Position numbers and translations under genes: made by a program
The notes under the pieces: model-generated
The model's database searches: none
Seen by the model: the letters and a program-made list of their open reading frames with translations, nothing else
What the model was told of the DNA's origin: nothing
Shown here: positions 44,197 to 57,758 of the stretch, in pieces
Layout: every line of letters starts with the position of its first letter
How positions within the stretch are numbered: the stretch's first letter is position 1
DNA from: Labia minor
Taxonomy: Eukaryota > Arthropoda > Insecta > Dermaptera > Spongiphoridae
Length of the DNA stretch: 64,000 nucleotides
NCBI GenBank assembly: GCA_963082975.1
Contig: OY720348.1
Span: forward strand, 13,884,078 to 13,948,077
Direction of reading: 5' to 3'

Positions 44197-45749
44197 ATAG
44201 AGAGAGAAAGACATAAATTTGTTAAGATGGGTTTAACAAGATTGTTTATTTATTTTATTTATATAAGTTAAAAACTAGACAAAGAGTACAAATTTTAGAA
44301 GAAACGACAATTAAACCTCCAAAAATAAACAAACCCAGAGAAGTAGCAATTCCATTTTATAAATTTATCATGAAAATTATTTTTTATTTTCCAAATATTT
44401 TTTTCAAAATAAAAATAAAAAAAACTATTTAATAAAATATTAGTCTATATTTGTAATTCGTCAAAATAAATTTTTATCTCACTTCATTTGAAATAAAACT
44501 TAAAAGTTTTTATCTTAACAATATTTATATATATAAAAAAATTTATTAAAGTATTTTTACATAAAACAACGCCCTTGTATTTTTACTTTAATTAATATGA
44601 TTTATAAAAAAAAATATTTCTTAATTTTTAATTATTTGAAATGATTTAATTTAATTTTTTTTTTTTAATTGTTTTGCAATAATGGAAAAGGATAATTTGA
44701 ATTAAATAATCACATTTAACCTACAAATATAATGACATTTGTTTTTTGTTTTGTTTTTTTTTTTTTACATTTAAAAATATTTTATCTAATAGTTTTCAAG
44801 AATCGATAAAATATATTTGAAAAATTAATTAAATATTTTTTTTAGAGAATTGTTCTTAATATATAGTATACCGAGAGCAACTTCAATCAAAGACTGGGAT
44901 GGTATTTCAGAAAAATTTTCTTAAAATAATAGCGAAAAATAAAACAGGATTCAAAGAAATATTACTTTCATTTCATCCAAGGGAACTGAGATAGAAATGG
45001 ACCATCCATATTCATTTGATTCAAAGAATTGGCCATTCAAAAAAACGACCCCATTTTGCCATTAAATCTGATCAAATGGTCAAATGATTGAAAGTGTCTT
45101 CGAATACTTAAGAGTGGTGGTATAAAAAATAGTCCTGATAACCCTTGGGATAGGAAAAAAAAGAAAGAGTCAAGGGGAGAGAACTCGCCCCATGGGTGTG
45201 CGCCGAAGAAGTGAACTTTTCTCATTTTGACAACTTTTTTAGAAAATGCTTTTTTAGCATCATATTTTTCCAACTACCCTTCATGTAAATAATCAAAATT
45301 TATGACCAGAAGGTTTATGGTAAAAAAATAGAAAGATGCTCATATAAAAAGTATTCCAGGGGGATCTCGGTGTAAATCACATTCTCTCTTCTCTTGGAAA
45401 ACAGACTTGAATCCCTTCAGTTATGCAACTCTCGGGAGAGCAGAAATAAAGAAAAGAGGAAAAACGGAATTAAAATAAAAGACGCAACTAAAAATACGAA
45501 TCAATAAAATATAAGGGAAAGAGTAATAATCATCATTTTTTTAAGATTGTAATCCACAAATGGCAGAGATAGTCCAAAGAACTTATGGATCATAATCACT
45601 AAAGGAATTAACATTAGAAACAATTTTAGTGCATAGAAATCAGTTATGAAATTAGAAGCAATTTTATTTATAATTATAAATGTAAGTGAAATGTAATCAA
45701 TAAAAATAATGTATTTGATTGAAATGTTTCAAAAAATGATAAAATTATT
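43178..45749. other. Long AT-rich stretch without a recognisable gene
   Basis: Mostly simple AT-rich DNA. 43,680-44,140 and 44,880-45,440 are less AT-rich. A 78-codon minus frame at 45,037-45,273 has no recognisable features. A compound microsatellite lies at 44,153-44,197. Confidence 0.4.
44153..44197. repeat. Palindromic compound microsatellite
   Basis: (CA)n, then (TA)n, then (TG)n, so the whole tract is self-complementary. Confidence 0.9.
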
Positions 45750-46047
45750 TATATATTTTTTAATGCTTGATCAGAAATATTGAACTTAAATCTAAATTAA
45801 TAAAATAAAATTGAGTTTTATTCCGACTGGATCTATATATATATATGGTATATTATGAATATAATAGACAAATGAATTTCCTAAATTCTTATAAATTTAT
45901 TAAAAAAGGCTGCTTTAATAAATAAATTTTCTGAATAAATTAAATTTTATTAAAATATAATATCATGGTATGAATAAATATCACATATAATTAAGTTAAT
46001 GTATCATATTTAAATTTATTTATTTATGAAATTTTATTTAAAATAAG
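45750..46047 (+). repeat. Duplicated flank, downstream copy
   Basis: Matches 40,637-40,942 in direct orientation, 5.1 kb away. It has a few small deletions, for example the loss of GTAATT after GGCTGCTTT. Confidence 0.85.
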
Positions 46048-46579
46048 CTAGAGTGTCTCCACTCGAGTAACTCGCAATTTCAATTGGATTAAATAACATA
46101 TATTATTTTAATTTAATTAATTATAAATTAAAATGAATAATTAATATTTATTAAACAAGCGCGTGTGTGGTTCTTTGATGTCACATGTTGGCGCGTGAGA
46201 TTTGCAGTGTTAAAAAATTAATTCTGGTACTTTCAGCGATTCAATCAAGCTGAAATTCTATATATAGCAGTTTTATACAATTTTTAATCATGTGAAAAAC
46301 TATCAGACATATATCTTTATTTTTATGGTCACTTTAGAGGAAAAAAATCAAAACGTTGTAGGTAATGACCCTCTTCCGGTTGAACTACATTTCTCAAGAG
46401 TAAATAAAATACTACGAATTTTGAATAATGCCCGTGTACCAAATTTCATTATTCTAGCTCAACACACACACACACACACATTTTTCTCAACCTTAGTGAA
46501 AATGACTCAGGAACCTTCAAAACGTATAAAAACATCAAAATCTCTACATCGAAAATTTTCATGATCGAAATACTATCTC
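46048..46579 (+). mobile_element. Family A Helentron-like element, copy 11 (3' end lost)
   Basis: The 5' hairpin is weakened (CTAGAG), and the internal motif reads GAGTAACTCGC in place of GACTATCTCGC. It ends at ACTATCTC without the second half of the terminal stem-loop. The (CA)n tract is near 46,463-46,480. Confidence 0.7.
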
Positions 46580-47801
46580 AAAATATAGGTGTATAATATA
46601 TTTAAATTGATGTTTTCATGCTTATTTAAATAAATAATATTATATGAATCGAGATTCAACATAATCGTATTTAAAATTATCAATAATATAGTTATATTCC
46701 AAAATATAAAGTTCATTAAGGATATTAAAAAATATTCATTCAATATTTTTACTTTTTTTTAATTTAAAATATGTAATGTAATTTATTAATATGTTTTTTT
46801 AATGATGATGATGATCATGGTAACGTTATGTTTTTATTTGTAATTTTTGTTAAATTTGAAATGACTTTTAAATATTCATAGGAAAAATTTAAATTTTTTT
46901 AAGCTTCGCTTGCAATTTTCGTAATAAATGTTAATAAACTACATACCAAATTTTATAGCACTCCATTAAATGTATACCGAACATATATACACATAAGTTA
47001 CATAAATTTAACATTAATTATAAATATTTCTTAGTTTTATTAATGATTTCTTTGATTATAATTATTTTTCTATTATTTAAAGAAAAAAAGAAGATATAGA
47101 ATAATAATTTTATATAAAATAATAAATAAATATTACTAAATAAATAAATATTTCTAGTAGATTTCATATGTACTATAATTAGTAGGTATAATTACCTATG
47201 TGGGTTGCAAATAATTGACACATTCAAATAAGTCATTTGAAAATAGCTTGAGTTCACAAAACAGAATGCCCAAATATAATAAAATTAGAAAAATAGACCT
47301 TTATCTTATATCCCAAGATCACAGTTTCTCTTAATTTATTTATTAATTTTTTTTTAATTAAAAAATAAAAATAAATTTTCTAAATAAATAATATAGGAAT
47401 ATATATTTTCCACATTATATTTTTTTTTTAAATAATATTTATCAATAAACAATAAATTTATTTGATATAATATGCTAATATTATATATTTGATTCATTTA
47501 AAATATACTTCAAAATTTTATTTATATATATTAAATTTATTACTTGTTTATTTAAATCCACGGGGAGAGTATTTTTTTAAAAAATAATCGCTTCAAAAAT
47601 CTGAAATATGACCTGAGAAAAATATTTTAAAACATTTGTTCCTACTATTTAATTTATTTACTTCCCTTTATTTTATATCTAATTAGAGAATTTATTTTAT
47701 TATCTCAAATGCTTATGGTCAAACATTGCAAAAAGGACTGGGAAAATAATTTATTTTATATTAAAATCAAATTATAAAAATTTAATTAAAAAGAGAAGAA
47801 C
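46580..47801. other. AT-rich non-coding DNA
   Basis: 46,900-46,995 (AAGCTTCGCTTGCAATTTTC and CATACCAAATTTTATAG) resembles the conserved body of family B-like repeats but has no ends. The remainder is featureless. Confidence 0.4.
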
Positions 47802-48085
47802 GACGCCAAGCAGTCTGGAGGGCAACGCGCTTTTCTTATAATCTCGTGGTAGAGGGTATGAATCCCAGGCCTAATAAGGGAATTTTTCACTAGTTGTGGA
47901 CTATGGGAAGGAGGTCTACCCAACCTAAATGATCAAAATTAAGGAAGATACTTTATATCAAAAACACCGACCCCTAGTCAAGAAAATCAAGATAAAATTT
48001 AAAATGATCTGTTGTACTGATCATACAATACTTTTACTCCATTTAGGCGGCAACCGAATTGATACGCGCTGTCCCTTCATAATCA
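47802..48085 (+). mobile_element. Probable tRNA-derived SINE
   Basis: GCCAAGCAGTCTGGAGGGCA resembles an A box, and GAGGGTATGAATCCC, about 45 bases on, resembles a B box (GGTTCGAATCC-like). The spacing suits a Leu/Ser-type tRNA head. The unit is GC-richer than its surroundings up to CTGTCCCTTC. I found no clear target duplication or tail, so the limits are approximate. Confidence 0.5.
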
Positions 48086-48911
48086 AAAATTTATATATAT
48101 ATATAAATTGAAATCCACTACTATCTTTAAAATAAATTTTTCACCGTCCATCTTTTAAAAGCATAATATTATATTCCAAGTCTCATTTTGCAATGGATTG
48201 ATTCTATTTATAAAATGTTAAATAAAATTCATCAAATCTCTTTCACTTTTTAAAATAGTTTGTACAATTTATGGAAAGTAAATGAAAATATAAAAAAATG
48301 TAGTAAATAGGAACCCAAACTCTGCACCCCTTTCCCTTATGATGAAATGATTTTTTTTAAAGTTTTAATTAAATTTTAATCAAATTTTGGTATTTTATTT
48401 ATAATTATTTTTTTTCCTAATTTTATAAAAGATAAATAAATATTTACTCTCTTGTCTCTGACTAGAAGACTGTGACTTTTTATTGATTTACAAATTTAGT
48501 TTTATATAATACAATAAATTAGAAATTTAATAAGGATTTGAGTCAATGTAAATCTTAGTCAAATGCAAATACTTCATGGGAGTATTAAACCATAGATTTT
48601 CTATTTTTGTGCAATCTTCTTGGTGTGTGAATCGTTTTTCTCGGTGATACATCATTTCCTGTTGGCGGTGAACTAAGATTGATAAAGCAGTAGTGAGTGC
48701 ACATGTGCACTAATCTTCGCCCCGTAACCATCGGTTTCCCCAGGAGACTGACAAGTAGCCAATGAATTAAATTGACCTCCAACCCACCGGTGTTTCAATC
48801 ACAATCCGGCAATGAACAAATTCATACAAGATTGGATATGTCAATTGAAATTTAAGAAAATTCTTTTATTTTCTCTTATTAATAATTAATAATGGATTTT
48901 ATCGTATATTT
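48086..48911. other. AT-rich DNA with one GC-richer block
   Basis: 48,600-48,815 is GC-richer and contains GAGTGCACATGTGCAC, a palindrome, and GTAACCATCGGTTTCCCC. It looks like an old repeat or exon. A 65-codon minus frame crosses it without family features that I can name. Confidence 0.4.
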
Positions 48912-48919
48912 GATAAATG

Positions 48920-49118
48920 TAGGGTGACCATATTTCCAAAACACCAAACCGAGACAAACGGTTTACCTTTTTTTTTTTTAAGAACCAATTAGAAAAAATT
49001 TTGAAAAAAGTACGAAATGTCCTAAATATTTAAAAAAAACGGGACAATAGGCTGTCCCGAAGACTTTTTTCGGGACGCCGGGACAGAGCTCCTAAAAACG
49101 GGACGTTTGGTCACCCTG
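48920..49118. mobile_element. Short hAT element
   Basis: The ends are TAGGGTGACCATATTTCC and the inverse ACGTTTGGTCACCCTG. The perfect 8-bp duplication GATAAATG flanks it (48,912-48,919 and 49,119-49,126). CGGGACG strings lie near the right end. It is non-coding. Confidence 0.9.
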
Positions 49119-49126
49119 GATAAATG

Positions 49127-50501
49127 TATAATGATTTTTATCCATTTGATGATATTTCTTTATAAATACAACATAAAATAATTTAAATTCAAATATAATT
49201 TAAAGTATAAATTGAAAAACTTCACTTTCTGAATGATATCGGTTGAGTTTGTTTAGATGGGTCTCCTTCCCTCTCCTGGGCTTTTATTGAATGTTAAATA
49301 TTTCAAACCAATAAAAGTTTCCTATGATCATCAAAGAGAAATCTAAAGAACACTTAGCCAAAGGAAAATGGCTAGAAGGGAACAAAGATAAAAAAAAAAC
49401 TATTCAAGGGAAAAATCAATTGAAATACGGATATTGCATCGGAATTAATCTTGTCATTTCTTATTAGAAATTGAATGTCAAGATTGCAATTGAAGAATTC
49501 TCTGAAAATAATTATCCACTATTCCATTTTCGAAAGTTAATATACGTTCATTATTCATTCATATTTATAATAATTAAATCATTATTTTTAATCTTCTAAT
49601 TAGTAATTAGTCTTTTATTTATGGAAAAATATAAAAAAAAATGTATGTTTACCATTAAATAAATTGGTTGGGCTGTATATTATATTTATTATTATGTTTT
49701 ACATATATTAAATCAAATCATTAATCTAATATGTAATGAATCAAAATAATTCACATGGAAATTTTTCCTTTTATTAAGTTAAAAAAAAAATAAAGAATCC
49801 AATTAATAATTATTACTTAATTTTATAATAAATAAGAATATCATGGTTGAGTGTAATAAAATTATCTGATGAAAGAAGAAAGAGGAATAGCAATTAAAAA
49901 CTTTGGAAATTTTTAAAAATTTAAAAACATATTTTTTTCATCTTAAATTCTATGTTCAAATAAAATAAAATGTTAAATGTTTATATTGATTTTTTTTTAG
50001 AGTTTTAGTAATTAAATACTCAACAAACTATATTTTTAGATTAAAATTTAGATAAAATTTTGCTGAAAACTTTAGCATGGTTGAGTGTAATTAAATTTTC
50101 TGATGAAAGAAGAAAGAAGATAAACAATTAAAAACTTAGAAAATTTTTTTAATAACTTTAAAAACACTTTTCTCAACTAGTTATCTATTTTCAAATAAAA
50201 TAAAATATTAGATGATTTTTTTTTTTTGAGAATGACTAAAAATAGAACACAAATGTAAAAATAAAAATAAAATAAACTATTAAATGTTTTCTTTTTTTAA
50301 TAAATTTAATAAAAATACAAAAAAAACCCGTAAATTTTTAAGATTAAAATTTAGATTAAAATTTGCTCAAAACTTAATTTGAATTGGGGGGGGGGGGGGG
50401 TGGAGAAAGAATAGATATCATGAAACAAACATAAAATAATAATAATGAAAAGTAGAAAGTAGTTTTAAATCATTTTTTAGATAAAATTTTTATTTCTTAG
50501 T
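49127..50501. other. AT-rich DNA with a partial internal repeat
   Basis: TGGTTGAGTGTAAT..AAATT.TCTGATGAAAGAAG occurs at 49,844-49,875 and again at 50,077-50,110, with similar sequence for about 100 bases after each, so this is a decayed direct repeat. A G14 run lies at 50,387-50,400. Confidence 0.45.
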
Positions 50502-50509
50502 TTTATAAG

Positions 50510-50778
50510 CAGTGGTGTATTGGTAAAATAAGAAGTAAGGGAACGCATTGTGAGAGCCAAAAAAAAGTCTTATTTTCAGCAAACTATTTTTTTCCATTTA
50601 AATTTTTATTTTTTCTTATTCTTACTATACAAAATATTTACGAACTCAAAAAAAGAAATTCTAACAGTAGATTTAAGTGGGAGTTGTCGGGACATGAAAA
50701 AGTACTGAAACGCGTTCTGGTTCTGAAAAAAGGTAAGGGAACGTCGTTCCCCCGCGCTCCCCTCCCAATAGACCACTG
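50510..50778. mobile_element. Short hAT element (family F), copy 2
   Basis: The ends are CAGTGGTGTATTGG and CCAATAGACCACTG, with the perfect 8-bp duplication TTTATAAG on each side (50,502-50,509 and 50,779-50,786). The internal sequence matches copies at 13.7 and 61.5 kb. Confidence 0.9.
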
Positions 50779-50786
50779 TTTATAAG

Positions 50787-51240
50787 AAAATATGCATCTG
50801 AAATCTCGGAGACGTTGCATTTCATTTCCAAGTACAATTGAATTGGATTGTTATTGAAAAATCATTTTCCAAAAGTTAGGGTGGTTAAGATTTCTTTTGC
50901 AATTTTCATATACCTTTCTCCAAGCCTTGGAATTCCTGCTCCTCCCCCCCTCTCCCCCACGGGATCCTTAAAATAGATGGCAGCTTTTATCCAATATTGG
51001 CCAGTTTCAATCCCTCGCCACATTCTTTGATCGACTCTCGATTTCATTAGAGCCATTTTCCAAATGCCCACTGACCGGTCTCCATACCCTAGAAATACCC
51101 GAGTCTATCTTCTATGTCCGACGAAACACCCTGTTGGTTTGATTCGCCTCTTTGTATTTAGCAATTTATTGAGAATCTCCCATCTGTCTTTCATCACAAG
51201 TCGGATATTGCACTTCTCCCTTCGGTAAAGATCTTTCTTT
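50787..51240. other. Moderately GC-rich block, unrecognised
   Basis: A minus frame (50,862-51,071, 69 codons) has a plausible mixed composition (KSRVDQRMWRGIETGQYWIK), but I recognise no family. Open sequence continues upstream in other frames. It may be a decayed exon or repeat. Confidence 0.3.
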
Positions 51241-54200
51241 CTTTATTTCTTTCTTTTTTTTTATTTAATTGACAATTAAAGACAAAGGTGAAATTTGGAT
51301 ATTAAAAAAAATTCCTATTTAATTGCCAATCAAATTAAAAAAAAAATAATGATTAATTTAAATAAATTACTCTTATAAATTCATGAATACATTTATTATT
51401 AATGTTAATACTGATAATTATTATCTGATTAATAATATTAATGATATCAATAACTAAGAGCCAAAGTGAAATCTTTTTCTAGTCCGAGCCTAATCCTCCA
51501 CCATCTAAAAGAGAGTTCAATATTTCCAGCATTTATACTCAGAGAGTGCGCTCAAAATTGAATAATAATAATAAATTTTATTGATTGATTTAAAAAAAAA
51601 GAGATTTTTCTAGAGGAAAAAATAAGATATAATATTATAATATGGTAATTTGGATGATTTTAAAATTTAATGACAGTAAAATTAGATGTAGATTTTAAAA
51701 TATTATTCTTATGTCTCTTTTCCAAGACTGATGTGATTATGAGATTTTATTTTTAGAAGGGGATGGCATGTGAGTTAAATATTGAAATCTGAATAATTGT
51801 ACTATAGGAAAAAGCACAGTCAGGTATTTTAGTAGGCAAAATCGGAGGATGGGACTGATTTTAAAATTTTAAAGATTTGATTAAACAACGATTTAGTGAA
51901 AATGCTCTGAAATTTATAAAAAAAATTCCTAACTTTTGCCAGGAACAAATCAGTTTTCAAAACCTTACAATGGATAACTATGCTTTATAATAATAATTTG
52001 GATAAGAAGTTAAAAATAAGAAAAAAAATATTATACATAAAAAAAGAAACGCCGTTTCTACCCATCCACCCAAAAATAAAATATCTGTTTTCGTCACTGT
52101 TGTAATATTATTTTAATTTATAAGTTAATTAATTACAATTAGAAAAACTGTCCAATAATTAAATTTTTAATATATTCATACATTTTATATTATATTCTCT
52201 GACAGGTACACAAATCCAGGGTTATAAATTAAAATTATTTCTATTTTTTCCATTATAAAACAAAAAAATACTAAAAACATAAGATTTAAATTAATGATCA
52301 ACTAACTAATTAATGAATTTTATAGTTTCATTTATTTCAAATAACAAAATAAATGATTAAAAAAAACAGGTTGACAAATAAAATAAAACATGGGGCAAGA
52401 GAATGCGAGAATTAAGATAATAGATATAACAACAATAAAGGACTCAAGACAAAATATATATTATCGGCAAGAAAATGAAAGTTGGAAGTGAAATATTAGG
52501 ATGAAATATGAGAATCATTTCGTGGTCGTCCACGTCCCGTTCAGGTCATCGCTCATAACCCACGGCTTTAGGGTTTTAGGGTGAAAACCCAAAAAAATCA
52601 ACTCTATTCCTCAGGATGAATTTCAACTAAGCTTTCGGCTATCGTCACTGCAACATCTTCCAACACGTTTCAAGCATGCCAATTTTTATAGAATACATTT
52701 TCATTAGATATGAGGGGATAACTCGTAAAAGAAGAATCCTCGAAAAAAGTTTTCTATACGAGGCCACAAATATCAAATAGAAAGAAAGCAAGCAAACTGA
52801 AATTACATCTTTTACTTTGAAAAATTACAATAATAATAATAAATAAACATTTTCCATATTAGCATAGTAATTATTATTTTATTAATTTAGTAAAGAAATT
52901 GAAGGTATCTGGAAAAAAATAATTAAAAATTTTTATTTAAAATAGTAAAATTATTTAATATGAATCTACATAGAACATAATTAAAATGTATTTAGTTTAA
53001 TTTAATATTCTAGAAGAGAAATAGGCATTTAGATCAATTAAACTGTAATGCAATGGCTCTTTAAATAACTAACACCACAGCCCCTCTTTAACAAGGTCTC
53101 TGCTTATTTTTTATTTATTTAGCAATATTTAGAGCAATTTAGCTATTTTTATAGAATATTTAATCAACAACATAAAGCTATGCTTATAAGATGTAAGAAA
53201 AAAAAAGAACTATTAATTTTTAAGATCTTAAAAATTGAGTAAAAGCAAAAAATAGATCTAAATTTATTTATTTATTTAATTTATTTTTGTTTTTGGTTAA
53301 CTAAATTGAATTAATACATATGAAAAGAAAATATTTTTTAATAAAAACAATAAATATATTAATTTAAATTTACTTTTATAATTATAAACAAAAATCATTT
53401 ACCAACATGATTTCTTTTTTTAATTTTTCTTTTTATTTGTTTTAATAAAAAAAGAGATAATTTTTTTTTCTAAATTTGCCATAGATATTGTGTTATTCAT
53501 TAATTTATTTTTAATTATTCTTTTTCTTTCTATAGCAAAATAAAAGTTGACAGTATGATCTTTACGCCATCTTAAATTCTAAAAATGAACTATATAGACA
53601 TACTTTGATTTGAGTATATTTATTTAAAAAATTTATTGATTTATATGAGAAAAATTATTATTAATTAATATTAAAATGAAATTATTTATTTAAATTCAAT
53701 CTTTTTTTTATAATTTTGGGAATATAAATAATAATATGAACAGTCAGAGGGAACAGATTATAAATTTAAAAATTTTGTTAAGTCTCAAATTTATTTAGTC
53801 AAAAATAAAATTCAAATATGCTTTTATTAAATCTTTTAATAAATTTTAAAATAAAAAACTTATAAATACCTAAATGTTTAGTGTTTTTTATTATTATTAA
53901 AATTTATAATTTTTTTCATCTAAAAGCGGAACAAATCACCAATTTAAAAATTTTCGAGGTGAAAAGTTCGAATCAATCTAATATGATAATACCTATATCT
54001 ATTAAGTTAAAAAGAATATAATATAATTAATTTTATATAATAATATTAATTGATTGTAAGGATTAATTATTTATTAATAAGTAGTAAATTTAATTATTGA
54101 TGATTTGGTACCTTCATTTGTTAATTTTAATATAAAACATAATAAAATTTAAAATTTATACGGATTATTTTCCAATGCCAGTTAAATAAAAAAATAGTAT

Positions 54201-54849
54201 TTAAATATAATTTATATTTATTTTACCATATAATAGTAATATTTTCTTTTAATTAAATGAATAATCAACTAAATTATCAGTTTGTGTTAAAACCTTACTA
54301 AATTGTCATAAATAAATTAATGAATAACAATTTTTAATGTTTAATGTTTTTTTTTTATTATTATTTGAATTGATATTAAATGAATTTGATCAGAGTGATG
54401 AAAACTATATTATAAAAACTAATCATTTAAATACCAAAAGAAGATATTTATAATACATATAAAAAATACTTTTGCTATTATCGACAAATTTCTGATTTAG
54501 TAATAATAATGTATAATATACATATTATAAATGCTGCAGATCGGAGAGCTAACTGGTATTTGATCATCAACCACTATGTTCTTCTTCTATAGTGATTCTT
54601 ATATAAATACGCCCTGCTCCCGGAATTTCCGTACTGTTGATACCTAATATTTTGATGAAGCGTACCAAATAGGTTTTCATTTATTTTACTTGAATAACTA
54701 TATTAATCTTAATTTTCTTTTCTTTTTTCTTATGTATTTTTTAACTATTGTTAAATTTTTTGAACGTATTCTTATCCACAAAAGGGATAGATCACCCCTC
54801 GCATATAATTATAAATATACAAATAGTGTATATATTAATATAAATATTT
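51241..54849. other. Long AT-rich stretch without a recognisable gene
   Basis: 3.6 kb of mostly simple AT-rich DNA. 52,500-52,720 is less AT-rich (GTGGTCGTCCACGTCCCG, TTTAGGGTTTTAGGGTG). No coding frame, RNA or element terminus was supported. Confidence 0.45.
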
Positions 54850-55310
54850 TTCCTCGTTATGCAATCTTCGCCATTCCCCGTTGACCTCATCTTTGGCCCA
54901 TAAATGCTTCGCAGAATCCTATTCTCAAATACTCTAAATCTACTCTCGTCACCTAAGGTCATAGACCATGCCTCACATCCATATAATACAACCGTTAAAA
55001 TAATTGTTTTATATATTTTAACTTTTATCCCCTTTGATAATAATTTTGATGCGATAAGCCCCTTTATACAGGCTTTTCCCGATTGTAACCTCGCTTTAAA
55101 CTCATCTCGAATATTATTATATTTCGTTATCGCAGAACCTAAGTATTTCAATTTTTCTACATTTTCAAATTCTATATCTTGTATATTAAGATTTTGTGTT
55201 ACTACTATTATTCTCTGTTACTAAATACTTTGTCTTAGTATTATTAATTTTTCTACACTATCTATAATTGCAATTGCCGAATCTCCTATTATATTTAAGT
55301 CGTCTAAATG
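54850..55310 (-). pseudogene. Non-LTR reverse transcriptase fragment
   Basis: On the minus strand, 55,290-55,270 region encodes LDDLNIIGDS, a worn version of the polymerase A-D-D motif. It is followed by ENVEKLKYLGSAI, the open frame with TIILTVVLYGCEAWSMTL and RVFENRILRSIYGP, and a broken GE.C end. This is the end of the reverse transcriptase domain plus thumb of the same type of element as at 12.6 and 23.4 kb. Stops and frame shifts separate the parts. Confidence 0.85.
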
Positions 55311-55912
55311 TATATATATGGGATATTATTCTAAATATTAATATATCTTTCAATTTTTTAATTAAATATTCACATTTTAAAGTATTTGTACTTAAAATTA
55401 TTTTATAAATTTCTAATAGCTAGTTGATGTTCAAAATTTTCTATATAATTTACATTTGATTGATTATTTGTATTAAAATTTAAATTTATATTCAAAAATC
55501 CTTTTTTTTAATTTATATACGATTTAATATTATTTTTATAAATATAATATCACAAAGGTAAATTTATTAAATATAATAATTTATCTTTAAATTTATAAAA
55601 TTTATCTATAAATTATTTTCTTTTAAAATTTCAAAATTCCAAATTTATTAATTGTATGCAAGTTGATATTGTTGAATCTCTTATATATAGGGTGTAGTAC
55701 CGTTTTGGAAAGAACAATACAGTTTTTTTCATAAATTTCGACCGAAACGTCGTTTTAATAAAAATGTAAATTTTGTCATGTTTTTAATAAAATATAGTAA
55801 AAACTAAAATTGTGTTATGGAATTTGAGAAATTTGACGATAAGGTGTTAAAATAATAGAGAAAACCATCTCTACATTTAACTAAATTTTTGTTACGGTTG
55901 TGTTACTATTCC
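55311..55912. other. AT-rich non-coding DNA
   Basis: No supported feature. Confidence 0.45.
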
Positions 55913-56215
55913 AGTGATTCTCAACCTTTTTTTTTAACACGGCACACTTTTAAGGGTTTAAAAATTTGGCAGCACACCAAGAAAAAGATAAGTGTAAATG
56001 TTATTTACTTATTTACCATATTGAAATTGAAAAAAAATCGAAAATGTTTAAGAGCCTGATTGCAAAAACATTTATTTTTTTAGAACCATATTGAAAAAAT
56101 TGAAAACAAAAATCAGAAATGTTTAAGAGCCTCTTTACAAGTGTAAATTTGGCTGCACATTTTGATAATCTCGCGGCACACAAAAGTCCCTCGGAACAGT
56201 GGTTGAGAATCACTG
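55913..56215. mobile_element. Short hAT element (family E), copy 2
   Basis: The ends are CAGTGATTCTCAACC and GGTTGAGAATCACTG, with CGGCACAC inside both ends as in the 10.3-kb copy. The 8-base flanks TACTATTC and TATTATAC match at six positions, so the target duplication is imperfect. Confidence 0.85.
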
Positions 56216-56886
56216 TATTATACCATAGAATAATTGTTTGTAGAATTAGAAGGTTTATATAATAAATGTTTTTATCATATCTTATTTATGAATACCTAAT
56301 ATTTGAAAAGTTGAGAATTAGAATGAAATGTTTATGTACCCTTTTTTGTAAATTTGTTTCCTCTAATTCTCAACTCATCATTTTATATGTCCGTCCCGTT
56401 TTTGTCACTAGACAATATGGTTACCCTACTTATATATTACAATGTTCATGTTTATAATTGGCTTGAAGAGAGATTGAAGAAAATTAAATAAAAAAATGTG
56501 TAAGTATTTGTATATACTATCTTCTGCTGAAAATATTGCTTTTGAAGAAATTATTCTTTAATTGTTGATTAGATGTAATTAAATTTTAAATCTAATTAAC
56601 ATATCATTAAAATTTAAATGATATAGAATTATTCTATTGATTGAGTTAAATAAATTAATAAATCCATTACCTAGGATAAAAATTTAAATTACGAAAATAA
56701 TACTTCTAATAACTCTTGTAATAATTTTGGATAAAAGTTTCTCCAAATAAATATCTCTTCAGTACATTTTCTCTCCCATATCATTTATGAGTGACTAATT
56801 TTTGCTGTATTAGTTTTTCAAACAGTACCTTTCAAATTGAAATAAGTATTACAAATTATAAAAATGAAATCCACTTTAAAATTTGT

Positions 56887-56924
<38 letters not shown>

Positions 56925-57346
56925 CATTGTTATTTCACTAAAAAAACATAAGAATAGATTGAAACATTCATTGATTCTATCATAAAATATTAATAACCAA
57001 AGTTTCCTTTTAAAAAATAAGAAAAATGTATCTTTAAATTTATTTTATATATGTTTATTGAATCCCCCCCACACAATTTCACTTTTTAAATAAAATTCAC
57101 CTCTATTTCGATTTCCTCCAATATATCATTTAAATGATATCAGAACTCATAAAAATATACTGTACCTCCACCAGAATAGCAATAAAACACAGTTCAGTTA
57201 ATTTTAGTTTGTATTATATTAATTTATTTAATTTTTTAAACATTAGAATTTTTAATAACTACTATTTTAGTGAATTTAATCATACTTGTTTATACATCTT
57301 TACTTTTTTACTATATTTAATTAGATAATGGAAATTTAAAAAAAAA
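56216..57346. other. AT-rich non-coding DNA
   Basis: It includes a (TA)n tract near 56,893-56,918. No supported gene. Confidence 0.45.
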
Positions 57347-57758
57347 CTTGTTTTAAAAATTTATTGTTAAAAAATAAATGAGAATATACAGAGAGAATGG
57401 CAATTTGGCCATCCACCATGTACCATTAGAACAAAATAAAATAAAATAAAAACAATCTTTAAAATAAGCTGGAGTGTCTCCACTCGACTATCTCGCAATT
57501 TGAATTATATTATATTTAAATTAAATTTAATTAATTATAAATTATAAATTAAAATTAATAAACTTAATTTATTAAACCAGCGCATGTTTGGCTCTTTGTT
57601 GATGGATATTTGTAATGAATTAATTTATATATTCCAAAGATGATGATGAGAGCATTAAAAAATGAAAAATGAAATAAATGATCAAAAAGTAGTGGTAAAA
57701 ATCAAATAATTTAATCCAAAAAGAAACAAATAATTAATTAAAATATTGATTTTAATAT
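57347..57758 (+). repeat. Left arm of large palindrome
   Basis: Begins CTTGTTTTAAAAATTTATTG and ends ATATTGATTTTAATAT. It is the reverse complement of 58,231-58,642 with very few differences and no net length change: every paired position I checked sums to 115,989. It contains a truncated family A 5' end. Confidence 0.9.
57469..57606 (+). mobile_element. Family A fragment (5' end), left palindrome arm
   Basis: It has the hairpin, ACTATCTCGC and AACCAGCGCATGTTTGGCTC, then stops at TTGTTGATGG, where non-family sequence takes over. The mirror copy stops at the same base. Confidence 0.85.
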
